Below, piece after piece: positions 63,928 to 64,000 of a DNA stretch of 64,000 nt. The notes beneath the pieces are model-generated. The model made no database searches and was not told where the DNA came from. It was given only the letters and a program-made list of their open reading frames with translations. The stretch is from the NCBI GenBank assembly GCA_947567595.1, contig CANOMQ010000002.1, positions 91,711 through 155,710 on the forward strand, read 5' to 3'. The stretch's first letter is position 1. Each line of letters opens with the position of its first letter. The DNA is from an uncultured Lachnospiraceae bacterium (GTDB taxonomy: Bacteria; Bacillota; Clostridia; Lachnospirales; Lachnospiraceae). A program made the translations under genes and the position numbers.

Positions 63928-64000
63928 TTATACGCCTTTTGTATCATAACACCACTTTACAAGTTTTTTAATAAAAAAAGTATCGTACAGGACTTTCTGA

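Overview
The window looks like chromosomal DNA of a Clostridia member, most probably Lachnospiraceae. The reasons are the Firmicutes-type ribosome binding sites (AGGAGG), a solitary sporulation gene (spmB), an ECF thiamine transporter under a TPP riboswitch, HD-GYP and LytTR regulators, flagellin lysine-N-methylase, and several families I know mainly from Lachnospiraceae (DUF6128-like, TSCPD, DUF1703 ATPases). The genus cannot be fixed by eye. No rRNA, tRNA, CRISPR array, integrase or intact insertion sequence was seen.

Layout. 1-2.5 kb: edge of an acetyltransferase gene, a decayed Rpn/PD-(D/E)XK-like gene and a MATE exporter. 2.5-7.5 kb: a LysR regulator followed by a VanRS-like two-component system and an ABC-2 exporter. 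7.5-9.6 kb: a two-gene Septu (PtuAB) phage-defence system. 9.7-13.7 kb: housekeeping genes (pgi, TSCPD protein, murG). 13.7-16.6 kb: a DUF1703 ATPase/nuclease and a DUF1186/SEC-C protein. 16.8-21.8 kb: an AT-rich block on the minus strand containing BlaI, an M56 (BlaR1-like) membrane protease, a sigma-like factor, a VanZ-like protein and four small exported proteins. Two of the exported proteins share sequence patterns with each other, and one shares a Cys/His domain pattern with the protease ectodomain. This block is the best candidate for an undescribed system. 22-25 kb: a RelE-type toxin-antitoxin pair, a HIT protein, a flavodoxin/SCP2 fusion and a rhomboid protease. 25-30 kb: a 1372-residue surface glucosaminidase and mntP behind a yybP-ykoY manganese riboswitch. 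30-38 kb: a lipoprotein/DUF4143 ATPase pair, a LytTR regulator, a small Cro/C1-type regulator behind an in-frame direct repeat, a GH28 polygalacturonase, and a second DUF1703-type gene broken by one base. 38-50 kb: proS, an HD-GYP protein with a degenerate receiver, a gutted type I toxin-antitoxin-like locus, fliB, thiT with its TPP riboswitch, a chemoreceptor, an aminotransferase, an AI-2E-family permease and a transglutaminase. 50-64 kb: an NrdG-type activase, a DUF6128-like protein, a CdaR regulator, an MsmX/UgpC-type sugar ATPase, a YesL protein, a second HD-GYP protein, an acetyltransferase, a D-2-hydroxyacid dehydrogenase, an HPr-like protein lacking His15, a hybrid histidine kinase broken by several frameshifts next to its response regulator, SpmB, a LytTR regulator and a QN-rich membrane protein.

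How the parts relate. Carbon and sugar control is a recurring theme: CdaR, the orphan sugar ATPase, YesL, the Crh-like HPr, pgi, GH28 and ldhA. Motility (chemoreceptor, FliB), cell wall (murG, glucosaminidase, VanRS-like pair, VanZ) and defence or genome conflict (Septu, RelE pair, type I TA remnant, broken ATPase/nucleases) are the others. Frameshifts fall in short homopolymers in two large genes, so sequencing error must be kept in mind for those.
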